Shown piece after piece: positions 1 through 6,270 of a stretch of DNA of 9,130 nt; the first letter of the stretch is position 1, and every line of letters starts with the position of its first letter. The notes beneath the pieces were generated by a model, which saw only the letters and a list, made by a program, of their open reading frames with translations, was not told where the DNA came from and searched no databases. Origin of the DNA: CADEED01 sp036274075 (GTDB lineage Bacteria > Pseudomonadota > Gammaproteobacteria > Steroidobacterales > Steroidobacteraceae); the NCBI GenBank assembly GCA_036274075.1, contig DASUGK010000003.1, forward strand, positions 1 to 9,130, in the 5' to 3' direction. The position numbers and the translations under genes were made by a program.

Positions 1-9
1 GGCAGGGAA

Positions 10-750
10 TTATGCGTTTGGCAAGAATGGGCGTAACTCCGATGGGCTGATCATTTCCTCCAGCAGCGCCTTGCCGCTGATGGCCGCGGCGCTGCCCGTG
101 GCTGCGAGCGCGGCGAGGTCGGCGGCATTGCGCACGCCACCCGAGGCCTGCCAGGCGATCTGCGGATAACGCTTCACGCCTTCGGCGTAGAGGCTCACGG
201 CCGGACCCTGCATCGCCCCGTCGAGCTCCGCGTCGGTGCACAACACGTGCTTGAGCCCATGCGGGAGGTAGGAATCGATGGCTTCCCACAGCGAGAGCTT
301 CGATTCCCGGGTCCAACCCCGCGTCAGCACGCGCGGCACGCCGCCCTTGTCGTGGCGGATGTCGAAGGCCAGGCCTATCTTCTCGGCGCCGTACTTCTTG
401 AGCCAGGCCTGCACCTCGGCGGGTTTCTCCACCGCGGCGCTGCCGACGATGACGCGGTCGATGCCATTGCGCAGCAGGTCGTCGACTACGGCCGCGGAGC
501 GCACGCCGCCGCCTACCTGGATGAGCAGGGCCTTTTGCGAGGCCAGCCGCACGATCACGCTGCGATTGGCGAGCTGGCCATCCTTGGCGCCGTCGAGATC
601 CACGACGTGCAGCCAGCTCGCGCCCAGGGCGCGATACCGCTGCAGCAGTTCGTGCGGCTCGAGGTCGTAACGCGTCTCGGCGTCGAAGTTGCCCTTGAGG
701 AGCCGCACGCAGCGGCCGTTGCGCAGATCGATGGAGGGAATGAGGATCAT
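10..750 (-). CDS. hisA: HisA, ProFAR isomerase
   Basis: HisA is the cytoplasmic (beta/alpha)8-barrel isomerase that opens the ribose of ProFAR to give PRFAR, the fourth step of histidine synthesis, by an Amadori rearrangement. The 246-residue product has the usual family length. It opens with MILIPSIDLRNG, placing the general base at Asp8, and has the acid Asp130 in LAFDIR. The two phosphate-binding loops of the half-barrels are visible as VGGGVRS (about 79-85) and ASGGVRN (about 203-209). The ATG overlaps the hisH stop as ATGA and has no strong Shine-Dalgarno sequence, so translation is probably coupled to hisH. It ends with TAA nine bases from the window edge, where hisF would be expected next. 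Confidence is high; the duplicated-barrel relative HisF has a different N-terminus. Confidence 0.97.
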   Translation of the reverse strand: MILIPSIDLRNGRCVRLLKGNFDAETRYDLEPHELLQRYRALGASWLHVVDLDGAKDGQLANRSVIVRLASQKALLIQVGGGVRSAAVVDDLLRNGIDRVIVGSAAVEKPAEVQAWLKKYGAEKIGLAFDIRHDKGGVPRVLTRGWTRESKLSLWEAIDSYLPHGLKHVLCTDAELDGAMQGPAVSLYAEGVKRYPQIAWQASGGVRNAADLAALAATGSAAAISGKALLEEMISPSELRPFLPNA

Positions 751-1337
751 GATTTGAGGAAGTTTCCGAGGATGCGCGAGCCGACCACGCCGGAGCGTTC
801 GGGATGGAATTGCGTGCCGCAGAAATTCCCGCGGCGCGCGACGGCGGTGAAGGCCACGCCGTAGTCGGTGATGGCCACCGTGGCGCCGGATGTCGGCGCC
901 GCGAAGCTGTGCACGAAGTACACGTGATCGAGGCTGCTGATGCCGTCCAGCAGGGGATCCGGGTGCACCTGTGTCATCTGGTTCCAGCCCATGTGCGGCA
1001 CCGGGCGGCCGGGCTCGGACTGCAGCCTGGTGATGCTGCCGGGAATCACGCCCAGGCAGTTCGCCGGGCCTTCCTCGGATCGTTCGAACAGGATCTGCAT
1101 GCCGAGGCAGATGCCGAGCAAGGGTTGTTTGAGCTGCGGGATCAACTTTTCGAGGCCGGCGATCCGCAGCCGCGACATGGCGTCGTGCGCCGAGCCCACG
1201 CCCGGCAGCAATACGCGTGGCGCGCGGCGGATCACGTCCGGGTCGCTGGACACGCGCGACTCGGCCCCGAGGCGGCCGAGCGCCGCTTGCAACGAGGCGA
1301 TGTTGGCTCCCCCGCTGTCGATGATGACGACGCTCAC
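747..1337 (-). CDS. hisH: HisH, glutaminase subunit of IGP synthase
   Basis: HisH is the class I glutamine amidotransferase subunit that releases ammonia from glutamine and channels it to HisF, which makes imidazole-glycerol phosphate and AICAR from PRFAR. The 196-residue protein has nucleophile Cys77 in GICLGMQ and the His178/Glu180 pair in QFHPE. The oxyanion-side PGVGSA motif lies at about 45-50. The frame is open upstream, but the N-terminal family motif begins only at VSVVIIDSGG, so GTG at 1335-1337 is the start. That codon overlaps the hisB stop as GTGA and has AAGGG at 1344-1348, 6 nt upstream. The stop overlaps the hisA start. IIDSGGAN replaces the IIDYGMGN found in many bacteria, a variation typical of enteric-type HisH. 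The HisF partner is not in the window. Confidence 0.96.
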   Translation of the reverse strand: MSVVIIDSGGANIASLQAALGRLGAESRVSSDPDVIRRAPRVLLPGVGSAHDAMSRLRIAGLEKLIPQLKQPLLGICLGMQILFERSEEGPANCLGVIPGSITRLQSEPGRPVPHMGWNQMTQVHPDPLLDGISSLDHVYFVHSFAAPTSGATVAITDYGVAFTAVARRGNFCGTQFHPERSGVVGSRILGNFLKS

Positions 1338-2404
1338 AGCACGCCCTTGGTCGACGGCAACTCGCCGCCCTCGCGGCGAAACGCCTGGCGCAGCGCGCGG
1401 CCGGTTCCCTTGAAGCAAGCCTCGATCATGTGGTGGGTATTCTCGCCGGTGATGGTGACATGGACCGCGGCCTTGAGGCTCTCGGCCAGCGAACGGAAGA
1501 AATGCGACACGAGCTCGGTGGGCAGCCCGCCGACGGACTCGCGGTTGAACTTGCCCTCGAACACGCCGTAGGCGCGCCCCGACAGGTCGATGGCGACGCG
1601 CACCTGCGCCTCGTCCATGGGCAGCACGAATCCGTAGCGCGCGATTCCCAGCTTGTCGCCCAGCGCCATGCGCAAACCCTCGCCCAGCGCGAGCGCGCAG
1701 TCTTCCACAGTGTGGTGTTCGTCGATCTGCAGGTCGCCCTGGCACTTGAGCTCGAGCGAGAAGCCGCCGTGCTTGGCGAGCTGCTCGAGCATGTGATCGA
1801 AGAAGCCGATCCCCGTGGAAATGCTCACCGGCGCGGTGGCATCGAGGTTCACGGCCACGAGGATGTCGGTCTCCTTCGTCCTGCGGCGGACTTCGGCCTT
1901 GCGCTCGGTGAGCACACGCAGGATGGCGGGCCAGGTTTCCATTGCGTCACCGTGCCGGCGCACGCGCAGGCCGCGCACGCCGAGGTTGCGCGCGAACTCG
2001 AGGTCGGTGTCACGGTCGCCGACCATGGCGCTGCCGGCGAGGTCGACGTTCTGCTCACGCACCCAGGCATCCACCAGCCCGGTCTTGGGCTTGCGGCAGG
2101 CGCAGCCGTCGTTCTTGCGGTGCGGGCAGACAAACACCGCGTCGAATTCCACGCCCTGCGAACTGAAGGCGTCGAGCAGGAACTGGTGCGGGATGTCGAA
2201 TGCGGCTTGCGGAAAGCTCTCGCTGCCCAGCCCGTCCTGGTTGGTGACCATGGCGAGCCTGTAGCCGGCCGCGCGCGCCTGGTGCATGGCCTCGAACACG
2301 CCGGGCATGAAGCGGATCTTCTCGATGGCGTCGACCTGCTCGTCGGGTGGCTCCTCGATGAGCGTGCCGTCGCGATCGACGAACAGGATGCGGTTCTGAC
2401 TCAC
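1334..2404 (-). CDS. hisB: HisB, bifunctional histidinol-phosphatase / IGP dehydratase
   Basis: This fused enzyme performs the sixth step (IGP dehydration) and the eighth (histidinol-phosphate hydrolysis). Residues 1 to about 165 form a HAD phosphatase: catalytic DRDGT with Asp10 and Asp12, TNQDG at 54-58, a zinc-binding set CPH (93-95) with CxC (101-103), Lys105 or Lys107, and GDRDTD at 129-134. Residues about 175-356 form the IGP dehydratase with the metal motifs FFDHM (201-205), DEHHTVED (228-235) and THHMIE (323-328), ending in STKGVL. At 356 residues it matches the E. coli bifunctional protein, a fusion found mainly in Gammaproteobacteria and some relatives. The start is GTG, overlapping the hisC stop as GTGA, with GGAG at 2411-2414, 6 nt upstream. 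No residue needed by either activity appears to be missing. Confidence 0.97.
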   Translation of the reverse strand: MSQNRILFVDRDGTLIEEPPDEQVDAIEKIRFMPGVFEAMHQARAAGYRLAMVTNQDGLGSESFPQAAFDIPHQFLLDAFSSQGVEFDAVFVCPHRKNDGCACRKPKTGLVDAWVREQNVDLAGSAMVGDRDTDLEFARNLGVRGLRVRRHGDAMETWPAILRVLTERKAEVRRRTKETDILVAVNLDATAPVSISTGIGFFDHMLEQLAKHGGFSLELKCQGDLQIDEHHTVEDCALALGEGLRMALGDKLGIARYGFVLPMDEAQVRVAIDLSGRAYGVFEGKFNRESVGGLPTELVSHFFRSLAESLKAAVHVTITGENTHHMIEACFKGTGRALRQAFRREGGELPSTKGVL

Positions 2405-3450
2405 GCGAAGCTCCGGACCAGGCGGTCGTTCTGTTCGGGGGTGCCCACCGAGATGCGAAGCGACTGCGGCGAAACATTGCGCATGTCGCGGATCAGCAGC
2501 TTCGCGGCACGCGCCGCGGCCAATGTTTCTCCCGGTGCCACGAAATCGACCAGCAGGAAGTTTGCCACGCTGGGCCAGATCTTCGTCACCGATGACTTCG
2601 CCGCGAGCGCGGCGCGCAGGCGTTCGCGCTCGGCGCGCACCTGGGCGACGCGCTCGCGCTGGATTGCGAGCTGCGCCGGCGCCAGCGTCGCGAACACGGC
2701 CTCGATGGTGAGCTGCGGAATCGAGTAGGGCGGGATGACCTTGCTCAGCAGCGCCACGATGGCGGCATCGGCGATCAGCGAGCCGACGCGCGCGCCAGCC
2801 AGGCCGAAGGCTTTCGACAGCGTGCGCAATACCACGAGGTTCGGGAAGCGGCCCAGTGAAGCTGCCAGCGATGGGTCGCCCGAGAATTCGATGTAGGCCT
2901 CGTCGACGACCACAAGCGCCTTGTCCGCCAGGGAGGTGAGCACCTTTTCGACGGCAGCAGCCTCGAGTGCATTGCCGGTCGGGTTGTTGGGGCTGCACAG
3001 GAACACGATGCGCGTGTTGGCATCGCAGGCGGCGAGCACGCCGTCGGCATCGAGCGCGTAGCCGCGATCGCGCAGCAGCGGCACTTCGCGAACCTCCGCG
3101 CCCTGGATGCGTGCCGCCACGGAGTACATGCCGAAAGTGGGCGGGCAGATGATGACGTTGTCGACGCCGGCACGGCAGAAGCCGCGCACCACGAGGTCGA
3201 TCGATTCGTCGCTGCCACGGCCGGGAAGCAACTGTTCCGGCTGCACGCCGTACAGCGCCGCGAGGCGCGCCGCGAGCTCCAGCGGGTGCGGTTCGGGATA
3301 GCGATTGAGGCCGGCTCGCGAGCGGTCGGTCTCGGCACGCCACGGCAGCTCGTTGGCGTGCAGGCGGTCGAAGGCCGGATCCCACGAGGCATGTGAATAG
3401 GCCTTGAGCGCCACGATTTCGGGACGCGCCAGCGCGAGGATGCCGCTCAT
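2401..3450 (-). CDS. hisC: HisC, histidinol-phosphate aminotransferase
   Basis: HisC is a PLP-dependent fold-type I aminotransferase converting imidazole-acetol phosphate and glutamate to histidinol phosphate and 2-oxoglutarate. The 349-residue product has HANELPW at about 31-37, LNRYPEP at 48-54, GSDE at 79-82, SPNNPTGN at 153-160, Asp183 and Tyr186 in VVDEAY, the Schiff-base Lys213 in TLSKAFGLAGAR and the substrate carboxylate-binding Arg332 in LRISVG. Its start is ATG at 3448-3450, overlapping the hisD stop as ATGA, with a good GAGGGG ribosome site at 3457-3462, 6 nt upstream. The open frame extends further upstream, but that part is hisD read out of frame. Its position between hisD and hisB supports the histidine role over the related aromatic or tyrosine aminotransferases. 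Confidence 0.96.
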   Translation of the reverse strand: MSGILALARPEIVALKAYSHASWDPAFDRLHANELPWRAETDRSRAGLNRYPEPHPLELAARLAALYGVQPEQLLPGRGSDESIDLVVRGFCRAGVDNVIICPPTFGMYSVAARIQGAEVREVPLLRDRGYALDADGVLAACDANTRIVFLCSPNNPTGNALEAAAVEKVLTSLADKALVVVDEAYIEFSGDPSLAASLGRFPNLVVLRTLSKAFGLAGARVGSLIADAAIVALLSKVIPPYSIPQLTIEAVFATLAPAQLAIQRERVAQVRAERERLRAALAAKSSVTKIWPSVANFLLVDFVAPGETLAAARAAKLLIRDMRNVSPQSLRISVGTPEQNDRLVRSFA

Positions 3451-4754
3451 GCGGTGCCCCTCAACTTGTCCAGGCGCACTTTTACGGCATTGCCGTGGGC
3501 GTCGAGTCCTTCGAGATCCGACAGCGTGATCGCGGTGGGACCGAGCTTGCGCAGGCCATCGGCCGTGAGTTCCTGCACGGTGATGCGCTTCTGGAATTCC
3601 AGCAGGGACACGCCGCTGTAGCTGCGCGCATAGCCGTAGGTGGGCAGCACGTGGTTGGTGCCCGAACAATAGTCGCCGATGGATTCCGGCGACCAGGGCC
3701 CGACGAATACCGAGCCGGCGCACTGCACCTGTGGCAACAACTCGCGCGGCGCGCGAGTCTGGATGATGAGGTGCTCGGGCGCGTACTGGTTGGACACCGC
3801 GACGGCCGTGGCGAGATCCGGCACGACGATGCATCGGCTCGCCGACATGGACTGCTGCACGATGTCGCGGCGGCCCAGCGTGGCGGCCTGCGCACCGAGT
3901 TCGGCGTTGACGGCATCGGCGAATGTCGCCGACGTGGTCACGAGCAACACCTGCGCGAGGGTGTCGTGTTCGGCCTGCGCGAGCAGGTCCGCGGCCACGA
4001 AGCGCGGATCCGCTGACTCGTCGGCGATCACCAGGACTTCCGATGGCCCCGCGGGCAAGTCGATGGCGGCACCCTCCGGATCGGCGGCGACCAGCTGCTT
4101 GGCGGCCGTGACCCAGGCACTGCCGGGCCCGAAGATCTTGTCCACCTTGCGAACCGTCCGTGTGCCGAAGGCCAGCGCGGCAATAGCTTGCGCGCCGCCC
4201 ATCTTGTAGACGACTTCGATGCCACAGAAGCGGGCCGCGACCAGCACGGCGGCATTCACCTGGCCGGCGGCATCCGGCGCGCAGGCGATGGCGCGCTCCG
4301 GACAGCCGGCAACCAGCGCGGGGACCGCAAGCATGATCGCCGTCGAGGGCAGGGGTGCGGATGCCGCCGGGACATACAACCCCACGCTGCCAATCGGCCG
4401 GCTGATGCGTTCACAGACGACACCGGCCATGGTTTCCACGCGCAGCGTCGGCGACCGCTGCGCTTCGTGAAACCGGGTCACGTTCGCTACCGCCGTTTCG
4501 ATCGCCACGATCTGTGCCGGCGTCAGCCGCTGCTTCGCCGCGTCGAACTCGGCCCGGCCCACGCACAGGTCGTCGGGCGCGCCGCCGCCAAACTTCTCGG
4601 AGAAGCGGCGCAGGGCGGCATCGCCCTCGGCGCGCACGGCGTTCACGATCTCCGCGGCCTGTGCCAGCACCTCGGCGCGCGACGCGGCCGCGGGCCGCGC
4701 CAAGGCCTGGCGCCGCGCGTCGGGAGAAGCCGTTGACCAGTCGAGGACTTGCAT
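3447..4754 (-). CDS. hisD: HisD, histidinol dehydrogenase
   Basis: HisD is a zinc-dependent homodimer that oxidises L-histidinol to L-histidine in two NAD-dependent steps, the last two reactions of the pathway. The 435-residue protein carries GLYVPAASAPLPST at 125-138, KMGGAQAIAALAFGT at 184-198, KIFGPGS at 206-212, DLPAGPSEVLVIAD at 232-245, AEHD at 261-264 and YAPEHL at 324-329 with the catalytic Glu327/His328 pair. The expected zinc ligands are Gln260, His263, Asp361 (GDYCSGTNHVLPT) and His420 (LDAHGNAV). The start ATG at 4752-4754 shares one base with the hisG stop (TGATG) and has no clear Shine-Dalgarno sequence, so coupling by re-initiation is likely. The loop PAASAPL stands in for the more usual PGGKAPL/PAGSAPL and is not expected to affect chemistry. 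Confidence 0.97.
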   Translation of the reverse strand: MQVLDWSTASPDARRQALARPAAASRAEVLAQAAEIVNAVRAEGDAALRRFSEKFGGGAPDDLCVGRAEFDAAKQRLTPAQIVAIETAVANVTRFHEAQRSPTLRVETMAGVVCERISRPIGSVGLYVPAASAPLPSTAIMLAVPALVAGCPERAIACAPDAAGQVNAAVLVAARFCGIEVVYKMGGAQAIAALAFGTRTVRKVDKIFGPGSAWVTAAKQLVAADPEGAAIDLPAGPSEVLVIADESADPRFVAADLLAQAEHDTLAQVLLVTTSATFADAVNAELGAQAATLGRRDIVQQSMSASRCIVVPDLATAVAVSNQYAPEHLIIQTRAPRELLPQVQCAGSVFVGPWSPESIGDYCSGTNHVLPTYGYARSYSGVSLLEFQKRITVQELTADGLRKLGPTAITLSDLEGLDAHGNAVKVRLDKLRGTA

Positions 4755-5662
4755 CAGACGAGCATCTTTTCGACGGGCAACACCAGCAGCGCGCTCGCCC
4801 CCGCCTTCTTCAGGCTCTCGAGCGTCTCCCAGAACACGTTCTCGCGGCAGACGGCGTGGATTGCGACCTTGTCGTTCGAGCCCTCGAGCGGAATGATGGT
4901 GGGCGACTCGCTGCCCGGCAGCAGGCGGCGGATCTCCGGCAGTGCCGAGCGCGGCGCGTGCAGCATGATGTACTTGCTCTCGCGCACCTGCTGCACGCCG
5001 TCGATGCGCAGCAGCAGCCGGTCGACCCATTCCTGCTTGGTCTCGGGCAGTTCGACCGGCGTGCGGATCAGCAGCGCCTGGCTCTCGAGCACGGTCTCGA
5101 CTTCGCGCAGGTGGTTGGCCTGCAGCGTCGACCCCGTGGACACGAGATCGCAGACGAGATCGGCGCGTCCCAGCCGCGGCGCGATCTCCACCGCGCCCGA
5201 CAGCGTCACGATGTCGGCGGTCACGTTGCGCTGCCCGAGGAACTGTTCGAGCGTGTACGGGTAGGTGGTCGCGATGCGCTTGCCCGCGAGCGACCGCGGC
5301 CCCTCGTAACTGAATCCCTCGGGCACGGCCAGCGACAGGCGGCAACGCCCGAACTCGAGCGTGCGCAGCTCGGTGAAGCTGGGCGTGTGGCCGCGGGCGG
5401 TGAGCTCCAGGCGCTTCTCCTCGAGCACGTTGCGGCCGACGAGCCCGAGGTCGCAGACGTCCTCCTGCACCAGGTCCGGGATGTCGTCGTCGCGTACGAA
5501 CAGCACGTCGAGCGGCATGTTCTCGCCGAAGCCCATGAGCTGGTCACGGCCGCGCGAGAGTTTCAGGCCGCAGCTCTTGAGCAGGTCGAGCGACGGGTCG
5601 GTGAGGCGGCCCGATTTCTGCACGGCGAGCTTGAGGCGCTGGTCTTTGTCGTTGGGTTTCAT
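4754..5662 (-). CDS. hisG: HisG, ATP phosphoribosyltransferase (long form)
   Basis: HisG commits ATP and PRPP to histidine synthesis by forming phosphoribosyl-ATP, and is normally feedback-inhibited by histidine. The 302-residue product is the long, hexameric form. Residues 10 to about 220 are the catalytic periplasmic-binding-protein-like lobes (LAVQKSGRL at 12-20, VRDDDIPDLV at 56-65, ATTYPYTLEQFL at 131-142, the PRPP-binding loop DLVSTGSTLQAN at 172-183). Residues about 225-302 are the ACT-like regulatory domain, so no separate HisZ is required. ATG at 5660-5662 was chosen because the conserved QKSGRL motif then falls at the usual distance from the N-terminus; the open frame upstream is not HisG-like. 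The bases before it (AATCACCTT) give no Shine-Dalgarno sequence, which is odd for the first biosynthetic gene (see the finding on the preceding gap). Confidence 0.96.
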   Translation of the reverse strand: MKPNDKDQRLKLAVQKSGRLTDPSLDLLKSCGLKLSRGRDQLMGFGENMPLDVLFVRDDDIPDLVQEDVCDLGLVGRNVLEEKRLELTARGHTPSFTELRTLEFGRCRLSLAVPEGFSYEGPRSLAGKRIATTYPYTLEQFLGQRNVTADIVTLSGAVEIAPRLGRADLVCDLVSTGSTLQANHLREVETVLESQALLIRTPVELPETKQEWVDRLLLRIDGVQQVRESKYIMLHAPRSALPEIRRLLPGSESPTIIPLEGSNDKVAIHAVCRENVFWETLESLKKAGASALLVLPVEKMLV

Positions 5663-5717
5663 AAGGTGATTCGCAGGTAGTTGGCGAGGCCGGTGCGCAA
5701 GGCGCCGGCCCTGCGGG
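5663..5717 (-). other. hisR-hisG gap with GC-rich hairpin
   Basis: This 55-nt gap is the only space inside the his operon. Read on the minus strand it can fold GGCCGG (5705-5710) with CCGGCC (5688-5693) around an 11-nt loop. No U-run follows, so it is not a convincing terminator; it could be an RNA stability or processing element. One frame through it has almost only G/C third positions and ends in a TGA that overlaps the hisG start as ATGA. Confidence 0.4.
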
Positions 5718-6029
5718 TCAGGCGTGGCGCTGCTGCCGGCTGACGGCCAGTGAATAGCCGCCGTTGCCGTCGGCCAGGCACCGGGCCACCCGTCCGATGG
5801 TGGTGACACTGACGCCGGTCAGGCGGTGGATCTCGCGGTAGGGCAGGCCCTTCTGCAGCCATTCGACCACGGCCCAGCGGTCGGACATGGCCTGCAACTC
5901 GGCCGGCGTGCACAGGTCGCGGAAGAAGGCACGGCATTCGTCGACGGTTTTCAGGGTCAGCACGGCTGCAAACAGGCTGCGCTCGGAGAGCGCCTCCTGC
6001 CGGGCGGTGATGTTGCGGTGCTGTTTCAT
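5718..6029 (-). CDS. hisR: TrpR/YerC-family repressor, probable HisR
   Basis: This is a 103-residue all-helical DNA-binding protein of the TrpR superfamily, YerC/YecD branch. The diagnostic core is LKTVDECRAFFRDLCTPAEL (26-45), RWAVVEWLQKG (51-61), the helix-turn-helix PYREIHRLTGVSVTTIGRVA at 63-82, and the GNGGY end motif at 88-92. YerC-like proteins next to his genes are thought to be histidine-responsive repressors, called HisR in Xanthomonadales. The name here rests on position and the upstream palindrome, since the sequence alone does not reveal the effector. ATG at 6027-6029 is preceded by AGGT only 1 nt away, a weak ribosome site. As first gene of the operon it would be autoregulated. 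True tryptophan-sensing TrpR is less likely because it lacks the YerC-type FFRDLCT/GNGGY pattern and would not be expected ahead of hisG. Confidence 0.85.
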   Translation of the reverse strand: MKQHRNITARQEALSERSLFAAVLTLKTVDECRAFFRDLCTPAELQAMSDRWAVVEWLQKGLPYREIHRLTGVSVTTIGRVARCLADGNGGYSLAVSRQQRHA

Positions 6030-6037
6030 GACCTAAT

Positions 6038-6055
6038 GTATTAACGCGTTAATAC
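6038..6055. promoter_or_regulatory. Candidate HisR operator palindrome
   Basis: GTATTAACGCGTTAATAC is an 18-bp perfect palindrome lying 8 bp before the hisR ATG. It has the same outer layout as the E. coli Trp repressor operator, GTACTAGTTAACTAGTAC (from memory): GTA.TA at one end and TA.TAC at the other. A TrpR-family gene directly downstream makes it the natural autoregulatory site. It falls at about +2 to +19 of the predicted his transcript, where bound repressor would block promoter clearance. Confidence 0.75.
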
Positions 6056-6063
6056 GGTGGCGC

Positions 6064-6092
6064 ATTAGACGTGCCCGGCCGGAAAAAATCAA
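6064..6092 (-). promoter_or_regulatory. Candidate sigma70 promoter of the his operon
   Basis: On the minus strand TTGATT (6087-6092) and TCTAAT (6064-6069) are separated by exactly 17 bp. The implied start is near 6057, giving a leader of about 28 nt that begins just before the operator palindrome. The match is moderate and no experiment supports it, but no better pair is visible between the two divergent genes. Confidence 0.55.
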
Positions 6093-6113
6093 GGCAAAAG
6101 TGCGCGCCGTTGC

Positions 6114-6142
6114 TTGCGGACCACGGAGGCGCCCCCTAGAAT
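6114..6142 (+). promoter_or_regulatory. Candidate sigma70 promoter of metX-metB
   Basis: TTGCGG (6114-6119) and TAGAAT (6137-6142) are separated by 17 bp. A start 7-8 bp after the -10 element would be at 6149-6150, exactly where the riboswitch P1 stem begins. That agreement between promoter spacing and RNA structure is the main support; the -35 element is imperfect. Confidence 0.6.
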
Positions 6143-6149
6143 CCGCGCA

Positions 6150-6270
6150 CTCATCGAGACCGGCTGAGGGAATAGGCCCGACGAAGCCGGGGCAACCGCC
6201 GCAAACACGGAAAGGTGCCAACTCCTGCGGACCGGGACTCGCCCTCGGGCAGTCCGATCCGGCAGATGAG
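6150..6270 (+). promoter_or_regulatory. SAM-I (S-box) riboswitch aptamer
   Basis: This leader RNA is recognisable as an S-adenosylmethionine-binding S-box aptamer. P1 is CTCATC (6150-6155) with GATGAG (6265-6270), six perfect pairs. P2 has CCGGC (6160-6164) with GCCGG (6186-6190), then GAGGGA...GGCCCGACGAA with GGG (6168-6170) pairing CCC (6177-6179). Its loop GG (6175-6176) can form the conserved pseudoknot with CC (6224-6225). The family-invariant strings GGCAACC, GGTGCCAA and TCCTGC are present. P3 is short (CCG 6199-6201 with CGG 6208-6210). P4 includes TGC/GCA, GGA/TCC and GGACT (6235-6239) with AGTCC (6251-6255). The class is most common in Firmicutes and sporadic in Proteobacteria; it is known upstream of the met operon in Xanthomonas. 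It precedes metX, as expected for feedback on methionine synthesis. Confidence 0.96.

Noticed and set aside
1338..1745. Upstream extension of hisH to an ATG at 1745
   Set aside because: The extension is hisB in another frame; the HisH N-terminal motif starts at the GTG at 1337.
1430..2728. Long plus-strand frame (432 codons) antisense to hisB and hisC
   Set aside because: It has no recognisable domain and mirrors the codon pattern of the his genes; HisB and HisC are fully intact on the minus strand.
4514..5680. Long plus-strand frame (388 codons) antisense to hisG and hisD
   Set aside because: It is a shadow of two well-conserved enzymes and shows low-complexity Arg/Ala/Gln composition with no family motif.
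5663..5809. Upstream extension of hisG
   Set aside because: It crosses the end of hisR and has no HisG similarity; the ATG at 5662 gives the family's usual N-terminus.
6030..6150. His leader peptide or attenuator ahead of the his operon
   Set aside because: No short frame with a run of His codons and no terminator hairpin was found; a repressor-operator arrangement explains the region better.
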